This document shows, one piece after another, positions 17,537-27,865 of a stretch of DNA of 52,060 nucleotides (positions are counted from its first letter, which is position 1; the number at the start of each line of letters is the position of its first letter). Below the pieces are notes generated by a model that ran no database searches, was not told the origin of the DNA, and worked only from the letters and a program-made list of their open reading frames with translations. The position numbers and the translations under genes were made by a program. The stretch is from the NCBI GenBank assembly GCA_003599475.1, contig QZKK01000116.1, positions 1-52,060 of the forward strand, given 5' to 3'. This DNA comes from Desulfobacteraceae bacterium (GTDB taxonomy: Bacteria; Desulfobacterota; Desulfobacteria; Desulfobacterales; SURF-15).

Positions 17537-19612
17537 TCAATACTTTTCAAATTCCGAATCCCTGGGGTCTTTGCTATCGGCGGGTTCTGCCATTTCCAGT
17601 GAAATTCCGCCCGGTGATTCGCGGGCATCCATGCCGCTTTTGTTCCCCAATCTTACTTTTCCTTTATTTTTAACCCGTGCAACCCCCGTTTTGCTTCTCT
17701 CCGCCGGGCTCCCGTTCCTGCCTATCGATTCGGAATCCGACCCATGCCTTTTCGCCCCGCCTCCGATTTTAAAAAAAGCCACCGCCTGTTCGAGCTGCTC
17801 CGCCTGGGCGGCAAGCTCTTCCGCAGTCGAGGCCATCTCTTCAGATACCGATGCGTTCTGCTGGATGACCTGATCGAGCTGTTGGATCGCCTTGTTGACC
17901 TGATCGGCTCCTGTGTTCTGCTCGTTGCTGGCCGCACTGATCTCCTGCACGAGCTCGGCTGTCTTCTGAATATCCGGAACGATTTTGGAAAGCATCTCTC
18001 CTGCCTTTTCGGCGACTTCGACGCTCGATCCGGAGAGCCTGCTGATCTCCCCTGCCGCCGTCTGGCTCCGCTCCGCAAGTTTCCTGACCTCGGAAGCGAC
18101 AACGGCAAAGCCTTTGCCGTGCTCTCCTGCCCGGGCTGCCTCGATGGCTGCATTGAGAGCCAACAGATCCGTCTGGCGGGCGATTTCCTCGATGATCGAG
18201 ATCTTCTCGGCAATCTCTTTCATGGCGGTCACCGTCTCGACAACCGCCCTTCCGCCCTGTTCGGCATCCTCTGCGGACTTCAAGGCCATCTTTTCCGTTT
18301 GCGTGGCGTTATCGGCATTCTGTTTGATGTTGGCCGCCATCTGCTCCATGGAGGAAGACGCCTCTTCCGCCGATGCCGCCTGCTCGGTGGCCCCTTGAGA
18401 CATCTCCTCGGAGCTTGCGCTCAGCTCCTGGCTGCCGGATGCGACATTGGCCGACGAAGACTGCACCTGTGCAACGATTTCTTTTAAATTTGCGACCATT
18501 TTTTTCATCGAACGCAAAAGCGCTCCGATTTCATCTGCTCGGTCGATCTCGATATCTATGGTCAAATCCCCTCCGGACAATTTGTTCGTGATATCGACTG
18601 CATTGTTGAGGGGTTTTGTGATGCTGCGTGCAATTCCAAACCCCATGGCTCCGGCAATCAGAAAGCTGAGTATGGTCACCACAATCATGTACTTGACGGC
18701 TAAAGTCTCCGCCCCATCCGCATTCTCCATCGAGGCCGACATGTTTTTTTGCGCAGCCCCTTCAACTCTTGTCATCAGTTCTTTCATCTCGTTGCCGGCC
18801 GCATCGAGTGAAACCATGCGCTCGGCCGCCGCCGTGCAGGCTCCCAATGCCTGATTCTGCCTTTCAAACATCTCTTTTGCGGTTGCATTGAATCTTCTGT
18901 ATGAAGCGACCGTATTTTCAGGCAGCAGCTTTTCGAAAGACAGAAACTCCGGTTCCTTTGCTGCAAATGCTTTGGCCAGTTCAGAAACGCCATCCAGGGT
19001 CTCCGCAGCCATGTATTCTTCGGCAATCGCCTTCTGCTCGAAAAGGATTGCTTTGGCCTCCATCGCCGCATCTATTCTTTTGTCGATGCTCTGCTCCTGC
19101 GTCAGTTTCTCCTCGTATTCCTTCAACAGGTCCTTCATCTCCTCCGCATGGCCATCGAAGCTTTCCATGATCTTTCGCGCTTCGCCTTTCCTGGAAACGC
19201 TTTCCCTGTGAAACCGCATCAATTCTTCCGCCTCTTTCCGGAACCTCTCCTTTTTGCCTGCCCCTTCGTCTATCGCGGTCGCCAATTCACCGGAACCGCT
19301 GCCTTTGATGGCGGCGGTCATTTTATCGAAGTTGTTCAAGGCGTCTTGAAATTCCTTCTCCAACCGATCGAGCTTTTTCGGATCCTTATTGAGCAAAAAT
19401 TCACCGGTTAAATCCCTGCCGGTTATCAGTGAAATGATGCTCTCCATGGACGCATCCGCAACGGGAACATCCTCGTCAAGGATCTTATCTGCGGCAGACG
19501 CGATCTTTTCGATATTGTTCAATCCGATTGCACCGACCACCGCGACCAGAAATGCCACGGCCAAAAATCCCGCAATCAACTTGGTGCCTACCTTGATGTC
19601 TTTGAGCTTCAT
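17537..19612 (-). CDS. Methyl-accepting chemotaxis protein (MCP A)
   Basis: A 691-residue receptor. The first membrane segment is at about 13-32, a large helical periplasmic sensor at 33-305, and the second at 308-328. A single HAMP domain (about 327-378) leads to a long coiled-coil signalling domain with the tip [26 protein letters not shown] region. The C-terminal tail ends EFEKY, a likely tether for CheR/CheB (compare NWETF of E. coli receptors). ATG 19612 follows AAGGAGG; upstream codons to 19714 overlap the cheR stop region and look non-coding. The sensor is larger than a standard four-helix bundle and resembles helical bimodular sensors; the ligand is unknown. Confidence 0.92.
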   Translation of the reverse strand: MKLKDIKVGTKLIAGFLAVAFLVAVVGAIGLNNIEKIASAADKILDEDVPVADASMESIISLITGRDLTGEFLLNKDPKKLDRLEKEFQDALNNFDKMTAAIKGSGSGELATAIDEGAGKKERFRKEAEELMRFHRESVSRKGEARKIMESFDGHAEEMKDLLKEYEEKLTQEQSIDKRIDAAMEAKAILFEQKAIAEEYMAAETLDGVSELAKAFAAKEPEFLSFEKLLPENTVASYRRFNATAKEMFERQNQALGACTAAAERMVSLDAAGNEMKELMTRVEGAAQKNMSASMENADGAETLAVKYMIVVTILSFLIAGAMGFGIARSITKPLNNAVDITNKLSGGDLTIDIEIDRADEIGALLRSMKKMVANLKEIVAQVQSSSANVASGSQELSASSEEMSQGATEQAASAEEASSSMEQMAANIKQNADNATQTEKMALKSAEDAEQGGRAVVETVTAMKEIAEKISIIEEIARQTDLLALNAAIEAARAGEHGKGFAVVASEVRKLAERSQTAAGEISRLSGSSVEVAEKAGEMLSKIVPDIQKTAELVQEISAASNEQNTGADQVNKAIQQLDQVIQQNASVSEEMASTAEELAAQAEQLEQAVAFFKIGGGAKRHGSDSESIGRNGSPAERSKTGVARVKNKGKVRLGNKSGMDARESPGGISLEMAEPADSKDPRDSEFEKY

Positions 19613-19652
19613 TGAAACGATCCTCCTTCCGTAGAGGGATACCCTCCGTCTT

Positions 19653-20507
19653 CTATCCTGTTTTCCTGTAAACCGTCGTCTGCGTCTGCTGTAGAGGCAG
19701 AGCCATTCCGGCAAGTGTCTCCGAATGACCCATGAAAAGATACCCTCCCGCCCGCAGGTGCCGGCATATCTTTTTCAATACTTCCTCCTGGGTCGCACGG
19801 TCGAAGTAGATGATTACGTTCCTGCAGAAGATGATGTCCAGTTGGGACCGGATGCCGAAATCTTCCGTCATGAAGTTGATCCTGCGAAACTGTACAAGCT
19901 TCCGAAGCTGCGGGATGACCCTGACCATGGGACAATCCCGGTCTTTGCTTCTCAACAGGTACTGCTTCTTCTGCTCGATCGGGATTGGGGATGCATCCCG
20001 TTCCTCGTATATGGCGGCCTTTGCCTTTTCGAGCACGCGGGTGGAGACATCACTCGCCAGGATGGAAAAGCGGAAACTTTTCACCCTCCCTGCGAAGTCG
20101 CTCAACACCATGGCAAGAGTATACGGCTCGGCCCCTGTTGAGCATCCTGCGCTCCAGAGCTTAAGGGGCATACGAATCCCCGCCCCGTAACGGGAAATGA
20201 GATCCGGGAGGACTTTTTCGATCAGGATCTCATAGTGTTTCGGCTCCCTGAAAAAATCCGTCTTATTGGTCGTGACCACATCCAACAGATGCAGCAGTTC
20301 TTCTTTTTTCCCCTCGGGACTGAAGACGAGCTTGCAGTACTCCGCAAAGGATCCGATGCTCAGCTTACGGATCCGCTTCTGGAGCCTTGCCTGGAGCATG
20401 TTCTTTTTCGATTCCGGCATCTTGATCCCGAGCTCCTTCCGGATCAAGATGCTCAAGCGCCCGAACAGTTCGTCTGAAAGTCCTACGGACGGATCCATGA
20501 TCAACAT
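19653..20507 (-). CDS. cheR: Chemotaxis protein methyltransferase CheR
   Basis: A 284-residue SAM-dependent enzyme that methylates receptor glutamates. The N-terminal helical domain covers about 8-75; then [15 protein letters not shown] begins the catalytic domain, with [15 protein letters not shown] forming the SAM site. [13 protein letters not shown] and [10 protein letters not shown] complete the pattern. The start is uncertain: GTG 20531, ATG 20507 and ATG 20498 are in frame, none with a good ribosome site; I give 20507. It lies between two MCP genes, and its pentapeptide-binding loop would fit their F-E-x-Y tails. Confidence 0.94.
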   Translation of the reverse strand: MLIMDPSVGLSDELFGRLSILIRKELGIKMPESKKNMLQARLQKRIRKLSIGSFAEYCKLVFSPEGKKEELLHLLDVVTTNKTDFFREPKHYEILIEKVLPDLISRYGAGIRMPLKLWSAGCSTGAEPYTLAMVLSDFAGRVKSFRFSILASDVSTRVLEKAKAAIYEERDASPIPIEQKKQYLLRSKDRDCPMVRVIPQLRKLVQFRRINFMTEDFGIRSQLDIIFCRNVIIYFDRATQEEVLKKICRHLRAGGYLFMGHSETLAGMALPLQQTQTTVYRKTG

Positions 20508-20567
20508 TTTATTCCCATTTTCAGAATCCACTCTGGCGAGACCGCCTTTTTCCAGGTTTCCGCCGAA

Positions 20568-22955
20568 TCAGTATTGCTCGAAGCTGGAATCGATGCGGTC
20601 TCCGGGTGCACTGTCCTCATCGAGGTTCAACCGCAATCCGCCGGCAGGGGAATTTTCTTCTACCCGCCTGATCTTCGATTTACCGTTTCCTTCCTTTGCG
20701 GATTTCGCTTGCAGAGTTGTTCTTGCATCGGAAACACCTGCGGTTCTGGTTTTCAAGGAAAAGGAGGGAGCCTCCTTCGGAGCTCTCCTCGAGGCCGTCT
20801 TTTCTCCGGCGCTGTCGAGTTTGAAAAAAGCGATCGTGCTCTGGAGCTGCTCGGCCTGGGTGGACAGTTCCTCCGCAGTCGATGCCATCTCCTCGGATGC
20901 CGAGGCATTCTGCTGGATCACCTGATCCAACTGCTGAATGGCCTTATTGACCTGCTCCGCTCCGGTATTCTGCTCGTTGCTGGCTGCACTGATTTCCTGG
21001 ACCAGTTCGGCGGTCTTTTGAATATCCGGTACCATCCTGCTCAACATCTCTCCGGCTCTTTCCGCCACCTCCACACTGCTGCCCGAAAGACGGCTGATCT
21101 CGCCGGCTGCCGTCTGGCTGCGCTCGGCTAGCTTTCTCACCTCGGAGGCCACCACGGCAAAACCCTTCCCGTGCTCCCCGGCCCGGGCCGCCTCGATCGC
21201 GGCATTCAGCGCCAGAAGGTCCGTCTGGCGGGCAATCTCCTCGATAATCGAAATCTTATCGGCGATATCTTTCATCGCAGCGACCGTTTGTGTAACCGCT
21301 TTGCCTCCTTCATCGGCGTCTTCGGCGGATTTCATGGCGATCTTTTCGGTCTGGATGGAATTATCGGCGTTTTGCTTGATGTTTGCAGCCATCTGCTCCA
21401 TCGACGAGGAGGCTTCTTCCGCGGCGGCGGCCTGCTCGGTGGCCCCCTGGGACATCTCTTCGGAGCTGGAGCTCAACTGCTGGCTTCCGGAAGCCACGTT
21501 CTCCGCTGCATTCCTTACTTCGGTAACGATCTCTCTGAGCTTTCCCACCATGGCATCGAGGGATTTGCCAAGCATGTCGTTTTCCGAAAGAAGCTTGACT
21601 TTTATATCCAGGTCCCCCCCGGCGATCCGGTCCGCCACTTCAGCCAATCCTTTGAGGTTTTTCACCATCTGCCGCATGGACTCGGCCAGAACCCCGATTT
21701 CGTCCTTCCGGACCACATCGATATCCTTGCCGAGATCTCCCTCGGCAATAGCCCGAGCGAGAAGAACTCCTTGAGAAACCGGTTTGACGATCCCCCGGGT
21801 AATGGCGATCCCAAGAAAAAGACCCAAAAGGATCGAGACGCACACCACGCCCCCAAGCCAGAAAACGGCATTCCTTTTGGAGAGCGCTCCTTCTTTTTTC
21901 GCCCCGGCCATCTCTTCTCCTGCCATTTGCTCGATGCCGGTCAGCACCCCGGCCGCCTCTTCACCGAACTCATCGAGCCTTTTCATGGCCGCATCCGCCT
22001 GATTTGCCTGCTCGACGGCTGCCCGGTGGGAGGCCATCAGCACCTCGGCCTTTTCCTGGAAGTCCGTGTGGTTTTTTTCCAGTTCCTGGACAGCCTCCCG
22101 GACGGTGTTGTTGTCCGTGGCGGCAATGGCTTTCCCCTCGATCCGGCCTCCGCTGAGGATCGCCGACGCTTTCCCATCGAAATCCGCCACCCATTTCCTG
22201 TATTCCTTTTCCGCATCCTCAAGCCCTTTGAGATCCTGCCCCTGGATGAATTCCTCGAGTTTTATCCTGGTCTGCGCCATGGCGATCTTCAGCTCATTGG
22301 CCATATCCGACAGCGGAACCTCCTCTTTAAGAATCGCCATGGCCTCTTCCCCGATATCGGCATCCGCTGCCCTTTTCTGGATTTCCGAAGAGATCATCTC
22401 CTCGACGATGGAAGCGTCTTTATAGACCTCGTCGTAAATCTTCTCCATTGCCTGCATCGCCCGGTTGCCTTCAGCCTTTTTCTTCAAGAGCTCCCGGCCG
22501 TTTCGCATCATGTCCTTTGCAGCGGCCTGAAACTTGCTGTCGTGAGTCTCATCCGCCTGTCGAACCCGGGCTGCCAGCTTCTCATTGTCGGTTTTTATAA
22601 TCGTTCCTTCCTCAAGATTTGCACCTTTCAGGATCGCTTGGGCAAAACGGTCAAAATCCGAAAGGGTTTTGGAATACTCTTTCTCGATCTGCCCAAGACT
22701 GCCCTCGTCATCGGTGGGAAGCGTGGCGGTGGCGCTCTTGAATTCCTCCATGGCGTTTCTTGCCATCATCAGTGAAATCTTCATCTCGTTTGCCATATCC
22801 ACCAGCGGCGCTTCTTCATCGCCCACGATATACAAGGCCTTGCCGACGGTTTGGATGCCGTGAAATCCGACCGCGCCCGCAACGATGACCAAAACCAGCA
22901 TGCTGCCGAAACCGGCGGCCAGCTTACGACCGATCTTGACGTCTCTCCACCTCAT
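20568..22955 (-). CDS. Methyl-accepting chemotaxis protein with duplicated helical sensor (MCP B)
   Basis: A 795-residue receptor. Membrane segments lie at about 13-31 and 364-386. The periplasmic part contains two similar modules: [15 protein letters not shown] (47-61) recurs as [15 protein letters not shown] (211-225), and [12 protein letters not shown] (91-102) as [12 protein letters not shown] (249-260), so the sensor arose by internal duplication. Two HAMP-like units follow (about 388-440 and 445-485; the second begins [13 protein letters not shown]), then the signalling hairpin nearly identical to MCP A and C. The tail ends SFEQY. ATG 22955 has AAGGAGTG 6 nt upstream. Ligand unknown. 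Confidence 0.93.
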   Translation of the reverse strand: MRWRDVKIGRKLAAGFGSMLVLVIVAGAVGFHGIQTVGKALYIVGDEEAPLVDMANEMKISLMMARNAMEEFKSATATLPTDDEGSLGQIEKEYSKTLSDFDRFAQAILKGANLEEGTIIKTDNEKLAARVRQADETHDSKFQAAAKDMMRNGRELLKKKAEGNRAMQAMEKIYDEVYKDASIVEEMISSEIQKRAADADIGEEAMAILKEEVPLSDMANELKIAMAQTRIKLEEFIQGQDLKGLEDAEKEYRKWVADFDGKASAILSGGRIEGKAIAATDNNTVREAVQELEKNHTDFQEKAEVLMASHRAAVEQANQADAAMKRLDEFGEEAAGVLTGIEQMAGEEMAGAKKEGALSKRNAVFWLGGVVCVSILLGLFLGIAITRGIVKPVSQGVLLARAIAEGDLGKDIDVVRKDEIGVLAESMRQMVKNLKGLAEVADRIAGGDLDIKVKLLSENDMLGKSLDAMVGKLREIVTEVRNAAENVASGSQQLSSSSEEMSQGATEQAAAAEEASSSMEQMAANIKQNADNSIQTEKIAMKSAEDADEGGKAVTQTVAAMKDIADKISIIEEIARQTDLLALNAAIEAARAGEHGKGFAVVASEVRKLAERSQTAAGEISRLSGSSVEVAERAGEMLSRMVPDIQKTAELVQEISAASNEQNTGAEQVNKAIQQLDQVIQQNASASEEMASTAEELSTQAEQLQSTIAFFKLDSAGEKTASRRAPKEAPSFSLKTRTAGVSDARTTLQAKSAKEGNGKSKIRRVEENSPAGGLRLNLDEDSAPGDRIDSSFEQY

Positions 22956-23013
22956 GGGTTCACTCCTTCAGTATTTCGTATTTAGTTGTTTCATAATTTT
23001 TTTTCATGCCGGA

Positions 23014-25140
23014 TCATGTGCTTTGCTTTTCTTTTTCCCCAACTTCTAAAAGCCTCGAAAGCTCAAGAATCAATGCCACCGTTCCGTCTCCCAGGATGGT
23101 CGCGCCGGATACCTCCTTTACGCCCCTGTACAACCGGCTCATGGTTTTAATCACGATCTGGTGTTCTCCGATGACCCGATCCACCACGATTCCGACTCGC
23201 TGGCCGTTGACCTGGTTGATCACGACCTGTTCGATATCCGGAGGGGCACCGGGGATTGCAAACCTTTCCCGAAGCGGAACGTAGGGTACGATCTCCCCCC
23301 GGATGTTTAAGATGTTCCTGCCGTGAGTCTTTGCGGCATCCTGTCGGGTCAGCTCCACACACTCCTCGACGGAGGAAAGCGGAAGCACGTAATTGTCGCC
23401 TTCGATCTCGACCAGAAGTCCGTCGATGATTGCAAGCGTAAGCGGAAGCTTCAATGTGATGGTCGTCCCTTCCTCGGGGGCGCTTTCCACCTCGACGGTT
23501 CCTCGCAAGGCTTCGATGCTTCTTTTCACCACGTCCATTCCGACCCCGCGGCCCGAGACGTTGGATACGGTCTGCGCGGTTGAAAAACCGGGGGCAAAGA
23601 TCAGGGAATGGATCTCTCTTTCGGTCAACTCGGCATCGAGGCCGATCAGCCCTTTTTCCGCCGCTTTCTTGCGGATCGCTTCGGCATTGAGCCCCGCACC
23701 GTCGTCTGTGATCCGGATGAGCACGTTGGCCCCGGAGTGCTCGGCTGAAAGATAGATCATCCCCTGCCTCGGCTTTCCCGCCGTCTGCCTTGTTTCGGGG
23801 GATTCGATTCCGTGATCGATGCTGTTTCGGATGATATGCATCAGAGGATCGTTCAACTGCTCGATGACGGTCTTGTCGAGCTCAGTTTCCCCGCCTTCTG
23901 TTTGCATCTCGACTTCCTTCCCAAGCGTTCGGGAAAGGTCCCGGACCAGGCGCCTCAGCTTGCTGAAGGTGCTTCCGATGGGAAGCATCCGGATACTCAG
24001 GGTGTTGTCCCGAAGCTCCGCAGTCAGGCGCTCGACGACCTCCGATATATTCACCAGATCCCCATCCGATGCATCGGCGGCTTTCTGGCTGAGCCGGGCC
24101 TGGACGGTGACAAGCTCTCCCACAAGATCGACCAGAACATCGAGCTTTTCTGCAGGCACCCGGATGCTCGAGGCTGCGGCCTCTTCCTGGCGCTTCTGCC
24201 GTGTCAGCCTGACGTGCGCCTGTTCGGCCAGTGCCGATTCGATGATTCCGGGATCGATCGCTTGGGATTCCACCAGAATCTCCCCGAGCCGCTTCTGCTT
24301 CCGAACGGCTCCCGCGATATCTTCATCGGTGAGATCCCCTCGTTCGATGAGGATCTCTCCGATTTTCTTGTAGTCGATTTCGGTCTCATCGATCCCGTCT
24401 TCGATGACCTCGATCCGGAGTTCGGCGGAATCTTCGACGAAAATGAATACGTCTTTGATGCTGTCGATCCCCTTCGAGGTGGTCAAAACGATGTCCCAGT
24501 AAATGTAGCAGACTTCCGCATCGCAGTTGTCGATGTCCGGAATCGAATCCGTCTGTGCGATGATGTTGCAAAAACCGAGTCCGGCAAGCTCGTTCAGGAG
24601 CAAAATCGGGTTTGTTCCGTTTCGAAAGATGCTGCAGTCGGGTTTGAAGCGGATTCTAAATGTGACTTCGGATGAATCGGTCTTTACGCGTTCATCGGCG
24701 CGTTCATCGGCCGATTCGGGCGGAACTGTTCTTTTTGACTCGATCTCCCGCCCCGGTTCCCGGGTGCCGGGGAGAAAAGTACCGAGTGCATCGAGGATCC
24801 CTGCCGCCTGGGTTTCATCGACTGCCGTGCCGTCGACCGAAGCATCGAGCAGCATCTTTATATGATCTCTGGCTGTCAAGGAAAGATTGACCAGTTCCGA
24901 GCTTACCGGAATTTTTCCTTCTCGAACCAGGTCGAAAACGGTTTCGAGCTGATGGGTGAATTCGGCGATTTTGTCGTAGCCGAACATGGCCCCGGACCCT
25001 TTGATGGTGTGCATCGCCCGAAACACCCGATCGACAAGATCCGCGTCTTTCGGGTTTTCTTCAAGTTCCAGCAGAGCTGTCTCAAGCTCTGCAACCAGTT
25101 CATAGGCTTCTTCGAGAAACGGATTGTTCGTTGCTTGCAT
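23014..25140 (-). CDS. cheA: Chemotaxis histidine kinase CheA
   Basis: A 708-residue kinase at the centre of the signalling array. The Hpt domain (1-110) has phospho-accepting H44 in RAMHTIKGSGAMFG. A region at about 160-260 (VTFRIRFKPDCSIF...) is a P2-like response-regulator-docking domain. Next come two short helical repeats, KIGEILIERGDLTDEDI and RLGEILVESQAIDPGII, not found in enteric CheA. Dimerisation (DVLVDLVGELVTVQARL), ATPase (HIIRNSIDHGIESPETR, DDGAGL, GRGVGMDVV) and CheW-like P5 (from about 570) follow. ATG 25140 is used. It lies 30 bp after cheY and passes phosphate to CheY and CheB. Confidence 0.95.
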   Translation of the reverse strand: MQATNNPFLEEAYELVAELETALLELEENPKDADLVDRVFRAMHTIKGSGAMFGYDKIAEFTHQLETVFDLVREGKIPVSSELVNLSLTARDHIKMLLDASVDGTAVDETQAAGILDALGTFLPGTREPGREIESKRTVPPESADERADERVKTDSSEVTFRIRFKPDCSIFRNGTNPILLLNELAGLGFCNIIAQTDSIPDIDNCDAEVCYIYWDIVLTTSKGIDSIKDVFIFVEDSAELRIEVIEDGIDETEIDYKKIGEILIERGDLTDEDIAGAVRKQKRLGEILVESQAIDPGIIESALAEQAHVRLTRQKRQEEAAASSIRVPAEKLDVLVDLVGELVTVQARLSQKAADASDGDLVNISEVVERLTAELRDNTLSIRMLPIGSTFSKLRRLVRDLSRTLGKEVEMQTEGGETELDKTVIEQLNDPLMHIIRNSIDHGIESPETRQTAGKPRQGMIYLSAEHSGANVLIRITDDGAGLNAEAIRKKAAEKGLIGLDAELTEREIHSLIFAPGFSTAQTVSNVSGRGVGMDVVKRSIEALRGTVEVESAPEEGTTITLKLPLTLAIIDGLLVEIEGDNYVLPLSSVEECVELTRQDAAKTHGRNILNIRGEIVPYVPLRERFAIPGAPPDIEQVVINQVNGQRVGIVVDRVIGEHQIVIKTMSRLYRGVKEVSGATILGDGTVALILELSRLLEVGEKEKQST

Positions 25141-25170
25141 CGTATGGTTTCCTCGGCTTTTCGGAAAAGA

Positions 25171-25536
25171 TCAACCCAGCACTTTTTTGACTACTGAAAG
25201 GAGCTGTTCGGGTTTGAAAGGTTTTACGATCCAGCCGGTCGCACCCGCCGCTTTCCCCTCCTTTTTTTTCGTCTCCTGGGATTCGGTCGTTAAAAATACG
25301 ATCGGGATGAACTTGAAGGCGGCCTCCGCCCGGAGCGCTTTGATCAGAGAAATCCCGTCCATATTGGGCATGTTGAGATCGGTGATGACCATCTGGACTC
25401 CGGAGCCGTTGATCTTTGACAGCGCATCCCTGCCGTCTGAAGCCTCGATCGCTTCGTATCCCGCGTTGTTGAGCGTAAAGCTGACCATCTGCCGAACGCT
25501 TGCGGAATCGTCTACGGTCATGATTCTTTTCCCCAT
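25171..25536 (-). CDS. cheY: Chemotaxis response regulator CheY
   Basis: A 121-residue single receiver domain. The acid pocket is D9/D10, the phospho-acceptor D53 in VITDLNMPNMDG, then T83/T84 and K105 in VKPFKPEQL. GAGGGGGAT precedes the ATG. Its start directly abuts the stop of the STAS gene, indicating coupled translation. In flagellar systems CheY-P binds the motor; here the target could also be a pilus or another output, since no motility genes are in the window. No CheZ, CheC or CheX phosphatase is seen nearby. Confidence 0.93.
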   Translation of the reverse strand: MGKRIMTVDDSASVRQMVSFTLNNAGYEAIEASDGRDALSKINGSGVQMVITDLNMPNMDGISLIKALRAEAAFKFIPIVFLTTESQETKKKEGKAAGATGWIVKPFKPEQLLSVVKKVLG

Positions 25537-25884
25537 CTATCGATCCCCCTCAATCCATAAGCAGTTTCTACGGTCGTTGCTGAAGCGGCAGCTTTGATGG
25601 CGCTGGAATCCGGCTGCCTTGATCAGACCGGTTAATACTTCCGGCGTTTTGCCTTCGATCTCGAGCTGTTTATTCCGTCTTACCGCCCCGCGGTGCGCCG
25701 AACAGAGCATCTGCAGCAGGGAAAGATCGGCATCGGTCACCTGTTTGAATTTTACGGCCACCCGGTCTGCCTGGCTGACCGCTTCGGATAGAACTTCCCT
25801 CAACCTCAGTGCAAACGGCAGCGTCAGCTCACCGGAAAGGGTCAGTACTGTTTTCGTCTTCAAAGATTTCCGTTCGCAATTCAT
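25537..25884 (-). CDS. STAS-domain protein of the chemosensory operon
   Basis: A 115-residue protein of the STAS (anti-sigma antagonist) fold: TVLTLSGELTLPFALRLREVL, VAVKFKQVTDADLSLLQML and LIKAAGF at the end of the domain. The usual Ser phosphorylation site (D-S-S/T motif) reads TDADLS, with Asp in place of the first Ser, so control by a serine kinase is doubtful. It abuts cheY with no gap. STAS proteins occur in several che operons of Desulfobacterota and Nitrospirota, where their job is unclear; docking within the array is an inference. Confidence 0.8.
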   Translation of the reverse strand: MNCERKSLKTKTVLTLSGELTLPFALRLREVLSEAVSQADRVAVKFKQVTDADLSLLQMLCSAHRGAVRRNKQLEIEGKTPEVLTGLIKAAGFQRHQSCRFSNDRRNCLWIEGDR

Positions 25885-25909
25885 GAATCGACTCCGCTAA
25901 AGTTATTCT

Positions 25910-27862
25910 TTAAAAAAGCTCCACATTATCCCCAAGCGAATCCTCGACATGTACTTCGGCACGCGATGGAACAACCGGCTTCAGGAGGGCTTCATTCGGG
26001 GTTCCGGTTACCGGCGAGTTTTCGCTGAAATCTCCTTTGCCCAAAAAGGCTTCATGGATGCTGCGCTCCTGCTGCATGGTGTATCGATGGGAGATCGTCT
26101 CCATTTCCGGATTGGATGAGATTGTTGAGGATTCGGACAGAGGCAGAAGATCTCCGAGGAGCTGCTGAATGTCCTTCGAGTGTACAGATAGCCTGGATGA
26201 AAGCTCCCTTATAAACTCGACGTGTGTGATCGTATCGGTGATATTCCGCTTGAGCGCACCCCCCAGGATCGGGATCGTTCCGGCATTTTCCCTGTAAACA
26301 TCGCATACGGAGGAAAACTCGATGATCGCTTTCTCCAGAATCAGGCTGGAAGATGCTTCAGGATCGATGTTTTCCTTGTCCGGCCCCCGGTTTCCTACCG
26401 CCTGCGTCTCCATGCCGATTTTATCGATGATCTCTTCTACAAATGTAACAAAGCGGCCGGATTCGACCGCCCGCTCCTTGATTTCGGTAACCAGAACGGA
26501 AAAAGTTCTTCCCCTTGCGCCGAGCTGGACGGCGTGGGCGATCGCGTTCAATGCCTTTAAGTGGATGTCGAAGTTGGTGGTTCGGATGGTTCCCATATGT
26601 CCGGAAAGCCTGTCGGCAGCCTCTGTCGCCCGATCCATTGCCGTGCCGATTTGAGTCGATGTTTCCGCGCCCTGGCCGAGCAGGGAGTGAATTCGCCGGA
26701 GCGCCTGCTGAATCGAATCGAAAGATGCCTCAGCGGATTCCGAAGAAGAATTCGATGCGTGATTCCCGATGCCGCCGCCCGTAAGACGGATCCCGCCGAG
26801 CATCTGAGTGGTTTTATCGACGATTTCCCTCAGCTCCGAAAAGGAAGTTCTGTTCGTATCGTAGGCGGCTTCGACATCCCGGATAAGGAGGTCAAGCTGG
26901 GCTCCTTGCAGGCTGATGATCGAATGAGCCGCTTTCAGGCACTCTGCAGAATCCATGTCGCCGTCCGTACGGCCAGCGTCGCAGTACTTCTCGGCTTTGA
27001 GCAATGCTTCTGAAATATGATCCGCTCGCTGGGTGATGCTGTCATGGATCTGTATGCTGGAAACGATATCTCCGATCAACTGCGATACCTTGCCCGCATT
27101 GCTTCCGGCTTGAGCAAACACCCGTGCGGTAATCCGGAATGTCTCCTCGACTCTCGGCAGGGTCGCCTCGAGAGTTTTTTCGGCTTCCGATGCCCATTCG
27201 GCCAAGTTTTCGATTCTCCGGTGAATTTCACTTCGGACCTCCGAAAGCCTGAGAATCGCCGCTTCGGTGTCTTTGGAAATGATCAGCGCGGTCTTTTTGA
27301 CCTCATCGGAAAGAGACCGGATTTCTCCGGCCAAAGGAGCGAACAGGTCCTGCGCCTCATCGAAGCGTGCGCTTTCGATTCCGATATTGATTGCGATAAT
27401 TTTCAGGGATCTGGCAATCTTTTGAAGCATCTCCCCTGCGTGCGCCAGTTTGAGCAATTCCGCAACGATCTTCTCCGCTGCGGATAAATGATCGATCATT
27501 TGCTTCCGGTCCGCTTCGAGCTCGGAAAGAGAAGCTCTCGCATGCTCTACGGCTTTCGGCAAAAGACGGTTGTCCGGGTCGGTTCCGCATCCGTTCAGGG
27601 CATCCATCACTTTCCGATTCAGCTCCGCTGCATCCGCATGGAGCGACTGGAGACTGTCTCCGAGGCGAAGAAAGTCGGGCTCCGCCTGTCTGCATATCGT
27701 TTTCAACGATTCGGCGCAGCATCGAAGCCGGTCCGCAAAACGAGACAGATCCGCCCCTGCGACTGAAGCCTCCGGGGTTGAACCCGGATCGTAAACCTGT
27801 TCGAATCTGTCAGGCTTCTCCAAGCGTTTCAAAGACTTTCGGTTTGCAACGGATGGGAACAA
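25910..27862 (-). CDS. Cytosolic MCP-like helical scaffold with two degenerate signalling tips
   Basis: A 650-residue, almost entirely helical protein with no membrane segment or signal peptide. Residues 147-195 (IARSLKIIAINIGIESARF...LAGEIRSLSDEVKK) and 424-480 (LKALNAIAHAVQLGARGRTF...EIKERAVESGRF) each resemble a degenerate MCP hairpin tip, though the canonical E-A-A-R-A-G-E-x-G-K-G-F core is lost. SSIQIHDSITQRADHI at 268-283 resembles a motif of cytosolic MCP-like proteins. The start is TTG 27862 with AAGGAAAGG 7 nt upstream, 3 bp after the previous stop; no better start exists. It may nucleate or modulate the CheA/CheW array, which is an inference from sequence and position. Not a canonical receptor: methylation sites and the F-E-x-Y tail are absent. 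Confidence 0.7.
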   Translation of the reverse strand: MFPSVANRKSLKRLEKPDRFEQVYDPGSTPEASVAGADLSRFADRLRCCAESLKTICRQAEPDFLRLGDSLQSLHADAAELNRKVMDALNGCGTDPDNRLLPKAVEHARASLSELEADRKQMIDHLSAAEKIVAELLKLAHAGEMLQKIARSLKIIAINIGIESARFDEAQDLFAPLAGEIRSLSDEVKKTALIISKDTEAAILRLSEVRSEIHRRIENLAEWASEAEKTLEATLPRVEETFRITARVFAQAGSNAGKVSQLIGDIVSSIQIHDSITQRADHISEALLKAEKYCDAGRTDGDMDSAECLKAAHSIISLQGAQLDLLIRDVEAAYDTNRTSFSELREIVDKTTQMLGGIRLTGGGIGNHASNSSSESAEASFDSIQQALRRIHSLLGQGAETSTQIGTAMDRATEAADRLSGHMGTIRTTNFDIHLKALNAIAHAVQLGARGRTFSVLVTEIKERAVESGRFVTFVEEIIDKIGMETQAVGNRGPDKENIDPEASSSLILEKAIIEFSSVCDVYRENAGTIPILGGALKRNITDTITHVEFIRELSSRLSVHSKDIQQLLGDLLPLSESSTISSNPEMETISHRYTMQQERSIHEAFLGKGDFSENSPVTGTPNEALLKPVVPSRAEVHVEDSLGDNVELF

Positions 27863-27865
27863 GCT

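Noticed and set aside
24685..24710. Tandem repeat GCGTTCATCGG in cheA
   Set aside because: It is an 11-bp duplication in a linker (ADERADER); a minor coding slip with no evident function.
25910..27862. Ordinary membrane-bound chemoreceptor
   Set aside because: No hydrophobic segment, no HAMP and a degenerate tip; it is called an MCP-like scaffold instead.
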